Origin: Microglena sp. YARC
Lineage: Eukaryota > Chlorophyta > Chlorophyceae > Chlamydomonadales > Chlamydomonadaceae
Assembly (NCBI GenBank): GCA_022414725.1
Contig: CM039462.1
Location: 31,808,378 to 31,872,377 of the forward strand
Length of the DNA stretch: 64,000 bases
Reading direction: 5' to 3'
Every line of letters begins with the position of its first letter. Position 1 is the stretch's first letter. The notes beneath the pieces are model-generated. The model made no database searches, was not told where the DNA came from, and was given only the letters and a program-made list of their open reading frames with translations. The translations under genes and the position numbers were made by a program. Shown piece by piece: positions 29,401 to 38,883 of the stretch.

Positions 29401-32095
29401 GTCAGGGAGCCCACTAAGCTGTGGAAGATTACGAGAAAGCACTCTCCTTGGGAAACAAGGACCTGCAGGTAGAGAACGTCAATATGATATCATGTCGTCA
29501 TGTGATATCATATGATGCCGGCCGTCTGGCTAGGCTAAAGTCACCGTTTATGTACATTATCATATGATGCTGGCAGTTTGGCTAGGCTAACGTTACCATG
29601 TATGCAATATATCATATGATGCAATTTGTTTGATATCATATGATACAAGTTCGATGCAGATCCATCAAAAAAATGGCGGAGAGTGATCGCGACGGAGCGA
29701 CAGGTGGCAAGGGAAGCGAGTTAGTTACGAGACCGTTGGCTGACGTGACAGGCTTCATCGCGGTCAGATGGATGGTCGGTCGGTCGAACGGACAAATGGG
29801 TAACACTGTGGGCTCCCGCCTCCCAGAAGGGGGGGCCCCGCCAATCATACTCGCCTTTGCTCAACATCATTTGATATGCCGGTCCCTATCTGCAGGTGAA
29901 CACTGGATTTGTGTGATGTGTGGTGATGATGTGTGGTTGTTGTGGTGGGTGGGCGGGTTGTTGGTTGTCAGGGAGCCCTACCTGTAGGTGATCACTGGAT
30001 CTGTGTGATTTCGTAGTAGTTGTTTTGTACCTGGCTTGAGGTCGGATTGGAGGTTGGGCAAGTCCCTTTAGCCTAAGTTGGCTACCCCCAGACTGTTAGA
30101 AACATAACCACGACCTGCAGGGGGTGGGTTTAGGTCGTGGTTTCAGATGAGGGTGGGGGTGGGGGCAGGTGATCACTGGATTTGTGGATGTCTGCATGAT
30201 ATGATGCAGGCAGTCTGGCTATGCTAAAGTTACCATTTATATACATTATCATATGATGCAATTTGTATGATATCATATGATATTACACTTGCCTTTGGTC
30301 CATTGACTTAGGGCAACCATGTTTTTGCAGGCACACACTTGAGTTGCATCATCAGCATCATATGATATGCCGCTCCCTACATGTAGGTGATCACTGGATT
30401 TGTGGATGCCTGCATGATATTATGATGCCGGCAGTCTGGCAAGGCTAAAGTTACCATTTATATACATACCGGCATACCATGTGATGCAATTTGTATGATA
30501 TCATATGATATCATGCTCGCCTTTGGTCAGCATCATATGATATGCCGCTCCCTACCTGTAGGTGATCACTGGATTTGTGTGATTTCGTAGTAGTTGTTTT
30601 GTACCTGGCTTGAGGTCGGATTGGAGGTTGGGCAAGTCCCTTTAGCCTACCCCTAGACTGTTACAAACAAAACCCCGACCTGCAGGTGATCACTGGATTT
30701 GTGGATGCCTGCATCGCAAACGGACAGCAGCAAAGGGGAGTCAGTTTCCTCAAGGAAAGCATCGCAAGCCCCGAGCAGCCTAGCATCGGAGATGGCTCCA
30801 CAACCAGCAGCAAGCGAGTAGCGCGGCCCTACGATAGCGTCTCACTGGAGTTGCTGCTGGCCAAGACGTACAACGGGTGGAGGGGCCACGACAAGGAGGC
30901 GTTGTCAACGTATGACAGCGTAGTGGCCAACCACCCAGAAGATTTCAGGGGCTTCCTTGCTAGGGGAGTGTATCTAAAAGAGAACGGGAGGCGTGGCGAG
31001 TCTGATAAGATGTTCATGCAGGTGTGTTTAGGGTTTAGCGTGGCGAGTCTGATAAGATGTTCATGCAGGTGGGGTAAGGGCTTAAGGGTTTACCCAGTGA
31101 GCAGGAGTGCCTTTGTGCAGCGTCTGAGTCATCCATCCAAATCTACCAAATCCATCCATTCATTTCTACCAAATTCATCTATTCATCTCTACCAGACCCG
31201 TCCATTCATTTATCCCAAATCCATCCATTCATTTGTCCCAAAACCCATCCATTCATTTCTACCAAATCCGTCCATTCTTTTCTACCAAATCCATCCATTC
31301 ATTTGTCCCAAATCCACTCATGCATTTGTCCCCAATTCATCCATTCATTTCATCCAAATCCGTCTGTTCATTTCTACCAAATCCATCCATTCATTTATAC
31401 CAAATCCATCATTGTTTCTTGTTAGGCCTTTGTATCACGGTTGGGTTGACTGAGTGGAATCAGCCCTCTAATTAACATAATTTGTCCTTATTATTCATTT
31501 GTCCTAAATCCATCCATTCTTCCTACCAACCTATCCTATGCAGGCCAAGTTCTATGCCCCAGAGAGCATGAAGGCTTTTGTGCAACATCTGAGTCATCCA
31601 TTCATCTGTCACGAATCCATCCGTTCATTTATACCCAATCCATCCATTCATTTCATCCAAGCCCATCCGTTCATTTTTACGGACCTTTTCTATGCAGGTT
31701 AAGTTCTATGCCCCAGAGAGCAGAAAGGCCTTAATGCAGTGTCTGAGTCATCCATTCATTTGTCACAAATCAATCCGTTTATTTCTACCAAATCCATCCA
31801 TTCATTTCATCCAAGCCCATCCGTTCATTTTTACCAACCTATCCTATGCAGGCCAAGTTCTATGCCCCAAAGAGCAGAAAGGCCTTCGTGCAGCTTCTGA
31901 TTCATCCATTATTTTGTCACAAATCCTTTCGTTCATTTCTACCAAATCCATCCATTCATTTCATCCAAGCCCATCCGTTCATTTTCACCAACCTATTTTA
32001 TGCAGGCCAAGTTCTATGCCCCAGAGAGCAGAAAGGCTTTTGTGCAGAGAATGAGTGGAATCAGCCCTCTGATTGATCTCCCCGATAACAATTGA
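22964..32095 (+). CDS. Plastid TPR membrane protein
   Basis: Complete five-exon gene: 22964-23746, 27793-27877, 29117-29202, 30686-31021 and 32006-32095, 1380 bp, 459 residues. The phases agree and it ends at TGA 32093-32095. Residues 1-40 (MSALFSVARGCSVSRGITFP and on) look like a plastid transit peptide. Residues 40-90 are basic and glycine-rich. Residues about 186-206 form one membrane segment (VGLAVGALVLAVVILLTTGA). From about 220 to the end are TPR-like helical pairs: LEELAVSYAKLSQFETASDL, AVEAYEKALSLG, ALSTYDSVVANHPEDFRGF. The C-terminus (LARGVYLKENGRRGESDKMF, then AKFYAPESRKAF) resembles plant chloroplast TPR proteins of the SLOW GREEN 1 / At3g18420 type. Such TPR proteins usually scaffold complexes. 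Introns 1-4 are packed with repeats, and exons 2, 3, 4 and 5 all have decayed copies nearby. Confidence 0.9.
24160..24900. repeat. Long poly-G and poly-C tracts in TPR intron 1
   Basis: G runs at about 24164-24187 and 24867-24892, a short C run near 24317, and a long C run at about 24467-24487, with GGGTGAATGGGTGG repeats between. Both G runs precede TCAGCCCTC, so the tract and its flank appear to be one duplicated unit. Confidence 0.85.
26177..26322 (+). mobile_element. SINE-like family A copy
   Basis: Matches the family through GGTTGGGCAGGTCCCTTTAG, then CCTATTTGGCCTACCCCTGG, and ends in ACATGTATACACACAG, an ATAC-rich tail. It lies in TPR intron 1. Confidence 0.8.
26395..26590. repeat. ATT microsatellite
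   Basis: (ATT)n blocks at about 26395-26456, 26476-26505 and 26537-26560, separated by a duplicated segment containing ATTTATTCCAACTTTCC. Confidence 0.9.
26870..27200 (-). mobile_element. tRNA-like sequence and G-rich 16-60 bp repeats
   Basis: On the minus strand, 26945-26890 reads GGCTCAGTGGTATAGCTCG then GCGGGTTTCGAATCCC, good matches to the RNA polymerase III A and B boxes. A second A-box-like piece (CGGCTCAATGGTAA) lies near 27190. Between them are G-rich units ending GGGCTGAACAGATAGG, repeated about four times. It could be a tRNA-derived SINE head expanded by a minisatellite. No intact cloverleaf tRNA was found. Confidence 0.55.
27630..27780. repeat. CCTCACCTCACC minisatellite before TPR exon 2
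   Basis: Repeats of CTCACCTCACCTCCACCCCC run up to the acceptor at 27791-27792, forming a very long pyrimidine-rich tract directly upstream of exon 2. Confidence 0.9.
28007..28073 (+). pseudogene. Copy of TPR exon 2
   Basis: This 67 bp segment is nearly identical to the last four-fifths of exon 2 and keeps the reading ASDLLNQLVQYRTQDVEAW, plus a donor (GTAGGC). Its upstream AG (GGGCCAG) lacks a pyrimidine tract. A more decayed copy is at about 28656-28709 (GAGCTGCTGAACAAACTGGT). The copy could be an alternative exon, but it lacks the first codons. Confidence 0.75.
28074..28520. repeat. 39 bp minisatellite, about 11 copies
   Basis: The unit contains GAATTGTACTGCCAGGCAGG and CCCATACATATGAATGTAT. 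It starts right at the donor of the exon 2 copy, whose donor sequence (CTAGGTAGGCCCATACATAT) is related to the unit, so the array seems to have grown from that junction. Copies are nearly identical, so expansion is recent. Confidence 0.9.
28960..29095. repeat. AT-rich tandem duplication of about 62 bp
   Basis: Two copies of AATAAATGTAGAGATAATTA followed by ATGTATAAATAAGAATGC, near 28970 and 29030, just before TPR exon 3. Confidence 0.8.
29205..29322. mobile_element. MITE family B copy, abutting TPR exon 3
   Basis: Starts three bases past the exon 3 end (29202) at AGGGAACAGCAGTATGATAT and ends GATATGCCGGTCCCT. It holds a second internal start (GGGGACGGCAATATGATAT, near 29252), suggesting a nested or recombined pair. 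Confidence 0.75.
29471..29888. mobile_element. MITE family B copy with family C nested inside
   Basis: Family B ends lie near 29471 and 29888. The B sequence is split: bases about 29650-29845 match family C on the minus strand (AATGGCGGAGAGTGATCGCG to GAAGGGGGGGCCCCGCC). After it B resumes with CATACTCGCCTTTGC. So C entered a B copy already resident in this intron. Confidence 0.75.
30185..30555. mobile_element. Two more MITE family B copies
   Basis: One copy spans about 30190-30380 and another about 30413-30552. Each ends ATCATATGATATGCCGCTCCC, and the shared interior contains GCTAAAGTTACCATTTATAT. Each is followed directly by a decoy copy of the TPR exon 4 junction, so the MITE and the junction were amplified together. 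Confidence 0.7.
31022..32005 (+). repeat. 154 bp tandem units carrying the TPR last exon
   Basis: The last-exon acceptor and first 50 bp (GCCAAGTTCTATGCCCCAGA) occur at 31544, 31698, 31852 and, as the real exon, 32006: exactly 154 bp apart each time. A further fragment (AGTGCCTTTGTGCAGCGTCTG) lies near 31106. Between them are CATCCATTCATTT words, also expanded at 31130-31420. Only the 32006 copy continues to the normal end; the others run into repeat sequence after CTGAGTCATCC. Confidence 0.9.
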
Positions 32096-32706
32096 TTGCA
32101 AACACGACAGTTGTTTGATCTCCGTGATAACAATTGATAGTACAGACGACAGTTTTAGGTAGCAAAACAATTTCATAGGCTTAGGGGTCAAAATCATAAT
32201 CTGGGGTAGTTCTTTCGCGTGTTGGCCTGAAGGAATTCTTAGCTGTGCAGTGCAAACTGCCGTGGAATATTACATTACGTTGTCATCGACAGGCCATTGT
32301 TGGCCCAAGACAAGCTCGCTCCACAACATCCGGGAGGGGTCTTCCAAAAAATCCTCTGAAAGAGATAGGCAATATTGAAGCAAGCAAGCATTTTTATCAG
32401 CACTGATATGGTAATATTGTTTTGTGTGAGTCAGGCTTCGAGTGTTAATGTGTTTACTCAGTATGTGTGTGATTGACCAAACCAACTTCGTATCTGGGAT
32501 CGCACATGAACCGCGTGAGTATTGGAAAGAGTGCTGTTTTTTTTGCGCAGTGTTGTGTTAGTGCTTGTTTAATGTCCTGCGACCTTGGCATGTCTTCAAA
32601 GTGTCTTTGGCTCTACGCTTGTATGCTTGCATTCTGTAACCAAAAGTTTGGCTCTTCACTACCTAGGCCACCCATTTTGCTCCAGCCATATATGGTGAGC
32701 AGCATG

Positions 32707-35343
32707 GTTGTTCAGGACGCTGTGTCCTGCGTCGCAGATGCAACGTCAAAAGGTTCGTTGCATCCCGAGACGCGACATGGGGGGGGGGGTCCGTTGCGTC
32801 GCAGACGCAGCTTATGTGGGTTGGGTATGTCGCAGGACGCAGGCTATGGTTCGGTTGCAGGTCGGTTGCGTCTCAGGACGTAGGCTATGCAATTGGTTGC
32901 GTCTCAGGACGCAGGCTATACAATTGGTTGCGTCTCAAGACGCATAGCTGACTGTCCTAAAAGCTATTTCTGTGGTTAAAGTCCAGGGGTGTGTCAGCAA
33001 GGCGAAAGGGATTTTTCAACCGTGTCAGGAGGGGCTAAAACGAAAAGGCAATAATGAACTGAACCTCAAACAATCGTTTTGCTGACGGGGGGGGGCTAAG
33101 TTCGTGCTATAGTTATAATAGAATGTGTAATCAAAACATGTACCGGTATGCTAGTATGTTGGGCTCGGTCGGACTGAAGCTTGACAGCAGGGTACTTCAT
33201 GGGGACCCCCAGCTATACAATTGGTTGCGTCGCATTGGCTGCGAATGCAACCCATCAACTGAATGCAACCGAATGTAACATGTCAACCGAATGCGACCTG
33301 CCAACCGAATGCAACCTGTCAACCGAATGCAGCATGTCAACCGAATGCAGCCGAATGCAACATGTCAACCGAATGCAAACGAATGCAACTTGTCAACCGA
33401 ATGCAATATTTCAACCGAATGCAACCTGTTAACCGAATGCAACCGAATGCAGCATGTCAACCGAATGCAACCGAATGCAGCCGAATGCAACATGTCAACC
33501 GAATGCAACCGAATGCAACCAGCCAACCGAATGCAACCGAATGCAATCTGTCAACCGAATGTAACATGTCAACCGAATGCAACCGAATGCAACCAGCCAA
33601 CCGAATGCAACCCATCAACTAACCGAATGCAACTTGTTAACCGAATGCAACCGAATGCAAGCTGTCAACCGAATGCAACCGAATGCAGCATGTCAACCGA
33701 ATGCAACCAGCCAACCGAATGCAACCGAATGCAGCAAGTCAACCGAATGCAACCGAATGCAGCATGTCAACCGAATGCAGCCGAATGCAACACGTCAACC
33801 GAATGCAACCGAATGCAACATGTCAACCGAATGCAACCTGCCAACCGAATGCAACATATCAACCGAATGCAGCATGTCAACCGAATGCAACCGAATGCAA
33901 CATGTCAACCGTATGCAACCGAATGCAACATGTCAACCGAATGCAACCTGCCAACCGAATGCAACCTGCCAACCGAATGCAACCGAATGCAACCTGCCAA
34001 CCGAATGCAACCTAATGCAACCTGACAACCGAATTAAACCGAATGCAGCATGTCAACCGAATGCAGCCGAATGCAGCATGTCAACCAAATGCAACCGAAT
34101 GCAACCAGCCAACCGAATGCAACCGAATGCAACCTGTCAACCGAGTGCAACCGAATGCAACCTGTAAACCGAAGTAAACCGAATGCAAACTGTCAACCGA
34201 ATGCAACCGAATGTAACATTTCAACAGAATGCAACCTAATGCAACATGTCAACCGAATTCAACATATCAACCGAATGCAGCATGTCAACAGAATGCAACC
34301 GAATGCAGCATGTCAACCGAATGCAACCGAATGCAGCATGTCAACCGAATGCAGCCGAATGCAACATGTCAACCGAATGCAACCGAATGCAACATGTCAA
34401 CCGAATGCAACCGAATGCAACCGAATGCAGCATGTCAACCGAATGCAACCGAATGCAACATGTCAACTGTATGCAACCGAATGCAACCTGCCAACCGAAT
34501 GTAACCGAATGCAACGTGTCAACCGAATGCAACCTGCCAACCGAATGCAGCCGAATGCAACATGTCAACCAAATGCAACCGAATGCAACCAGCCAACCGA
34601 ATGCAACCGAATGCAACCAGCCAACCGAATGCAACCGAATGCGACCTGTCAACCGAATGCAACCTGTAAACCGAAGTAAACCGAATGCAAACTGTCAACC
34701 GAATGCAACCGAATGTAACATTTCAACAGAATGCAACCTAATGCAACATGTCAACCGAATTCAACATATCAACCGAATGCAGCATGTCAACAGAATGCAA
34801 CCGAATGCAGCATGTCAACCGAATGCAACCGAATGCAGCATGTCAACAGAATGCAGCCGAATGCAACATGTCAACCGAATGCAACCGAATGCAACATGTC
34901 AACCGAATGCAACCTGCCAACCGAATGCAACCTGCCAACCGAATGCAACCGAATGCAACCGAATGCAACATGTCAACTGTATGCAACCGAATGCAACCTG
35001 CCAACCGAATGCAACCGAATGCAACCTGTCAACCGAATAAAACCGAATGCAGCATGTCAACCGAATGCAGCCGAATGCAACATGTCAACCAAATGCAACC
35101 GAATGCAACCAGCCAACCGAATGCAACCGAATGCAACCTGTAAACCGAATGCAACCGAATGCAACCTGTAAACCGAAGTAGACCGAATGCAAACTGTCAA
35201 CCGAATGCAACCGAATGTAACATTTCAACAGAATGCAACCTAATGCAACATGTCAACCGAATTCAACATATCAACCGAATGCCACCTGTCAACCGAATGC
35301 AACCTGTTTGGCTGAGGACGCAGTGTCCTGAACAACCCTGCTT
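32707..35343. mobile_element. 2.6 kb element: inverted family D ends around a minisatellite
   Basis: The left end at about 32707 reads GTTGTTCAGGACGCTGTGTC. The right end at 35317-35337, read on the minus strand, is GTTGTTCAGGACACTGCGTC. Internal D sequence (GTTGCGTCTCAGGACGCAGG) repeats at 32840-32945. A fragment resembling family A in inverse orientation sits at about 33044-33115. From about 33240 to 35305 is the CCGAATGCAA array. There are no transposase-like reading frames. Confidence 0.7.
33240..35305. repeat. CCGAATGCAA minisatellite with about 502 bp higher-order period
   Basis: Ten-base units CCGAATGCAA alternate with 18-base units that add CATGTCAA, CTGTCAA or CTGCCAA. A longer pattern including AACCGAAGTAAACCGAATGC recurs near 34165, 34670 and 35170, about 502 bp apart, so blocks of dozens of units were duplicated together. 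Long open frames across it are a by-product of the repeat. Confidence 0.9.
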
Positions 35344-35429
35344 GAAAAGCCTTGCCCAACCTCGAATATTTAAAAGAGTCTCTCTCTTTCACGAATAATC
35401 AAGTTTCAAATAACTTTGTTGTTTAATTT

Positions 35430-35945
35430 TGACTTGTGATTGAACTTGAACTTGGTTATGTAGCTCCAACCAGCAATTTCGCTGCTCGCCGTTTTCGACA
35501 GCAAACAATTGTTACTGGGAGGGATGAAAACTCTTGTGATAGTGAGTACGCCAAGAATTTGAATTTGAATTGTTACATGGTTTTTCAGCCAACTCTAGGC
35601 TGCTCAGTGCCCACCGCCTTCCAATTCCCAGTGCGATACCACAGAAACCAGGGAGTTCATCAAGTGGATCCCACCTAGGGAAACGTCTAGGCCTACGATT
35701 CACATCAGTCAACTTCCCACAGCAGAGATCTGAGAAAGCGTACAATCAGCCCAACTTATTCCTAACAATTACCAACAGGCGTCACGAAATTGTTTACTAC
35801 AACAATCAGATGGGATTACTTAAGCAACATATGGGATTGGACGCAACATAATTTTTTGTTGTGAAAGGACTTTCACCCCCAAAACCAGCGACCCGAGGGA
35901 TTCAGTTCGAATGGCGTTGCCACTCCTACAAAAAAGTAGGCCCCT
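35430..35945. mobile_element. Family E fragments
   Basis: Bases 35445-35510 (TTGAACTTGGTTATGTAGCT, then CAATTTCGCTGCTC) and about 35855-35940 (GGATTCAGTTCGAATGGCGT on the plus strand) match segments found again at 63478-63560 and 63683-63775. Related pieces are near 15418, 36590, 43930 and 54435. Ends of the element were not resolved. Confidence 0.5.
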
Positions 35946-36699
35946 GCAACATTGCGTCTGCGCCGCATGAAGCAGCACCCTGAACAAACCTGGTCCATAC
36001 CTCCCATGTACAGTGGTCCACCATTCTCGCATATGGTATGTACGTATTTGGTATGTACGTGTATGTCATGTTACCCCAGTTGGCTTTCACTCATGGAAAG
36101 CGCCAATCTGTGTACCGACTCTGAGTGTCCGTACTGTCTGTATCTATGCATCAATATATGTGACATCTGGATACGCTTCAGATACTTGGTCAGTTCCCTG
36201 AGTGTTGTGAAACAAAAATAAATGTATGGATATTGGTTGGCTTTATGGTTGTAGGCCTCCCCCAGGGACAGCGTTATCAGGCTTGCTGTAGCTTTTTACA
36301 GCTGTTTAGTGCCATTTAGGGCCCAAACCTTTGTTAAGCGGAAATTTGGGCCAGACCGTGGTCAAAAGTAGCGATTGCTACATATAGTGGGAGGGTGGGG
36401 GTGGGGGGGGGGGGGGGGGGAAACTGTCCTCATCGGTGTTGTGAAACAAAAAAAATGTATGGATATTGGTTCATTTGTGCATTTTCTGTACTGTCTATGT
36501 TAACTACAGTCCATTGCCAACACACTCCACCAATTTCCCGCGTCGCTTGCGACGCTGCATACGAATTGTCTGTACTGTCTGTATCTGCCAAATTGCTGGG
36601 CGAAGCTATGTAACCAAGTTCAAGTTCCCTGACTGTTGGGATCAACAGAGCTGGACAAAAAAAAGTCTTAAAACTGTCTATTCTGCTTAGTATGCTACC

Positions 36700-36860
36700 T
36701 GGTTTCCGTGGGTATCACACACACACACACACACGGGGGGGGGGGGGGGGGGGCTAGACCTAAGGTAGCCAGCCCGGGGGTAACTAGTTACTCCTAAACC
36801 CTAACCCCCACCCCGGGCTGGCTACCTTAGGTCTAGCTTAGGAGGGGGGTGGGTGGTGGG
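36700..36860. repeat. CA and G runs with an inverted GGTCTAG / TAGACC arm
   Basis: (CA)n then about 17 G at 36717-36753. This is followed by CTAGACCTAAGGTAGCCAGC and, near 36813-36840, its inverse GCTGGCTACCTTAGGTCTAG, which can form a hairpin around GGGGGTAACTAGTTACTCC. Confidence 0.75.
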
Positions 36861-36941
36861 TGGTGGGGGCATGGAATTGGGAGACGTTGAGCAGCCCAGA
36901 GTTGGCTGAAAGACCATGTAACATCAAAATACAAATGCGTA

Positions 36942-37126
36942 GGGACCGGCATATCATATGATGTTGAACAAAGGCGAGTATAATATCACATAGATTGCAT
37001 CATATAATATTTAAATGGTAAATCTGGCCTACCCAGACTGCTACTCAGACTGCTAAATCTAGCCCACTCAGACTGCCGGCAGCATATAATATCATATGAT
37101 GACATGATATCATATTGCCGTTCCCT
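36942..37126. mobile_element. MITE family B copy, inverted orientation
   Basis: Starts TAGGGACCGGCATATCATAT and ends GATATCATATTGCCGTTCCC. It contains TTGAACAAAGGCGAGTATAA, the inverse of the interior of other copies. Confidence 0.8.
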
Positions 37127-37140
37127 GCAAATAAGTGTTG

Positions 37141-37272
37141 GGATCAGGGTTGCTCAGGACGCTGCGTCCTTTGTCGCAGACGCTATGTAGAAGGGTTCGT
37201 TGCGTTGCAAGACGCAGGCCATACAATTTGTTGTCTCAGGCAGCAGTGCTGAGGGTCCTCCTGAAGTACCCT
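37141..37272 (+). mobile_element. Family D solo copy
   Basis: Starts AGGGTTGCTCAGGACGCTGC, contains TCGTTGCGTTGCAAGACGCA, and ends GAGGGTCCTCCTGAAGTACC. About 130 bp. The same two ends appear inverted at 58665-58852. Confidence 0.7.
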
Positions 37273-37276
37273 TGGT

Positions 37277-37815
37277 GGGATCAACAAAACTCAACAGGCC
37301 ATGTTATCTATATACCATATAAAAAGCTGCGCTATAGATGGAAATTTCGCTTCTCTCAGCTTCTCTAGATCTATCGTGCATTACTATTCTAGTATTCTGC
37401 CTGGGATTTGGCATGGGCTACCGGGCTTAGGGTCTAGCTTGGGCTTGGGATCAACAAAACTCGATAACCCATGTTTGCCACCGGTATATATAAAAAGCTG
37501 CTCTATATATGGAAAATTACCCTTCCCTTAGTTTCTCTAGATCTACCTTGCATTCCTAGTATTCTGCCTTGGCTTGGGCTTGGGCTCTCGGGCTGAGGAT
37601 CTAGCTTGGGCTTGGGATCAACAAAACTCGATAACCCATATTTGCTACATATAAAGAGCTGCTTTATGGCTGCCTATAGATAGAAAATTACCCCTGTCTC
37701 TGCTTCACTAGATCTACCGTGCATTATTTTATAGTATTCTGCCTGGGCTTTGGCTTGGGATCTACCTTAGGCTTGGGATCGACAAAACTCGACAACCCAT
37801 GTTTGCTCTGCCCGC
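37277..37815. repeat. 170 bp tandem repeat with TATA-like motifs
   Basis: About 3.3 units begin GGGATCAACAAAACTCGATA at 37277, 37446, 37615 and 37786. Each of the first three has a TATA-like motif followed by AGCTGC, near 37313 (CATATAAAAAGCTGC), 37488 (TATATAAAAAGCTGC) and 37656 (ACATATAAAGAGCTGC), plus CTTCTCTAGATCTA. No coding region is seen. Confidence 0.8.
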
Positions 37816-37889
37816 AAATGGTGCGCAGCTTGAAGGATGGTAGATCATGTAATCACGCTCAAGACACAAAAAACTCCAGGAACAATTGA

Positions 37890-37890
37890 G

Positions 37891-37925
<35 letters not shown>
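37890..37925. repeat. Poly-C tract of about 35 bases
   Basis: An uninterrupted C run preceding TGCATCCTC. Similar C runs occur at 40068-40085 and 40281-40317. Confidence 0.95.
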
Positions 37926-37974
37926 TGCATCCTCTATAATTTCACAAAAGTATGTACACGAGGTCTTCTCACGG

Positions 37975-38185
37975 TGGTTGGCGGAGCCCCCCCATCTGGA
38001 GGGCAGGAGCCTCCAGAGTCACCGCGTTGTGCGTTTGTTTGACCGAAGAAACAAGAAACCATGGTCCTAACTGCCACATAAACCCTGGCTTTGTCCGCTG
38101 CACTCGATTACGTTGCCACCTGTTGCTCCGATAGCAAACACTCTCCGCCACTTTTCCGCGTCACTTGGGACGCGCCTAGGAATTG
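37975..38185 (+). mobile_element. Dispersed repeat family C copy
   Basis: Contains GGCGGAGCCCCCCCATCTGG at the left, TTGCCACCTGTTGCTCCGAT in the middle and CGCGTCACTTGGGACGCGCC at the right, in the same order as the copy at 18515-18720. Confidence 0.75.
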
Positions 38186-38611
38186 TACACTGACAGAACA
38201 AGGGCGTGACCACCCTTGCGACGTGACATGACTGCCTTTGCAACTTGCCGAACCCTTAAAGTCTGCAGCGCATCCGTTTTGCTCCTATGGCAGTACGCCT
38301 GATATACTGAAGTCGCTACCCATGGTAGCAGCGGTACAAATGCGCCATCGAGGGGCTCGGACCCTAAACCACAAGATGTCATGGATGGAGCAGTACAAGT
38401 CTTGCACTCAGCCGGGCATAGTGGGGCGCTGCGGTGTAGCACCTAACTGCGCTGTGGCGTGGCAGAGCAGTCCGTACCCTCAACATCACCGCTCAGCTGC
38501 ACAGACAGAGCAGGGTGTATTAGTGCTGGTGCATTGGACAGCTGACGACTGATTGGCCATGTAATACAAACAAACAAGTACGGGCGTGGCCTTCTCAACG
38601 CCATTGCGGTA

Positions 38612-38772
38612 AGAGCCACCGTCGGTAAAACAATTGTTTGGGGTTCAGTTCATCAGTTCTTTTCATTTTTACCCCCTTCCTACTACGGTTGAGCAGGTCC
38701 CTTAGCCTATTTGGCCTACCCCTGGACTGTAACATACATACATACATACATACATACATACATACATACATA
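38612..38772 (+). mobile_element. SINE-like family A copy with a CATA tail
   Basis: The family body ends CCTACCCCTGGACTGTAACA at about 38732 and passes into (CATA)n to 38772. Other copies also end in ACATAC words, so the microsatellite looks like an expanded 3' tail. It stops about seven bases before the donor of the exon at 38779-38883. Confidence 0.8.
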
Positions 38773-38778
38773 ACCCAC

Positions 38779-38883
38779 CATGAGGAGCTTGCTTGAGAAG
38801 TCCTTGCACGAGGAATGGCCCTTGAACAGAGCACCCTCCAGCCGTTCAGCAGCTACAGCTAGGCCGCCCACTAAGTGGTCTCG
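38779..38883 (-). CDS. Exon of an unidentified gene
   Basis: A 105 bp open segment flanked by an acceptor (CTCAG) and a donor (GTGGGT), phase 0 at both ends, encoding RDHLVGGLAVAAERLEGALF and then about 15 Lys/Ser-rich residues. It is embedded in repeats that copy its 5' edge near 38965, 39030, 39135, 39225 and 39380 (shared CACTTAGTGGGCGGCC). It may belong to the same minus-strand gene as the exon at 40482-40691. I do not recognise the protein. Confidence 0.5.

Larger units (their letters stand above)
29330..30685 (+). repeat. Six decoy copies of the TPR exon 4 acceptor and 5' edge
   Basis: The junction AG|GTGATCACTGGATTTGTG recurs with the first base after AG at 29330, 29896 (GTGAACACTG), 29988, 30169, 30387 and 30562, before the real exon at 30686. 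Copies diverge after 20-35 bp into intron-like sequence. A copy of exon 3's end with a donor lies at about 29411-29468 (GAGAAAGCACTCTCCTTGGG). MITE family B copies lie between the junction copies. Confidence 0.85.

Noticed and set aside
30686..31453. A separate 255-codon single-exon gene
   Set aside because: The first 112 codons are TPR exon 4. The remainder is the CATCCATTCATTT intron repeat after the donor at 31022.
33240..35305. Long open frames (up to 264 codons) rich in Met-Gln-Pro-Asn-Ala-Thr and Cys-Asn
   Set aside because: Several forward frames are open at once because the 10 and 18 bp units lack stops. The frames are pure repeat translation with no start context or domain.
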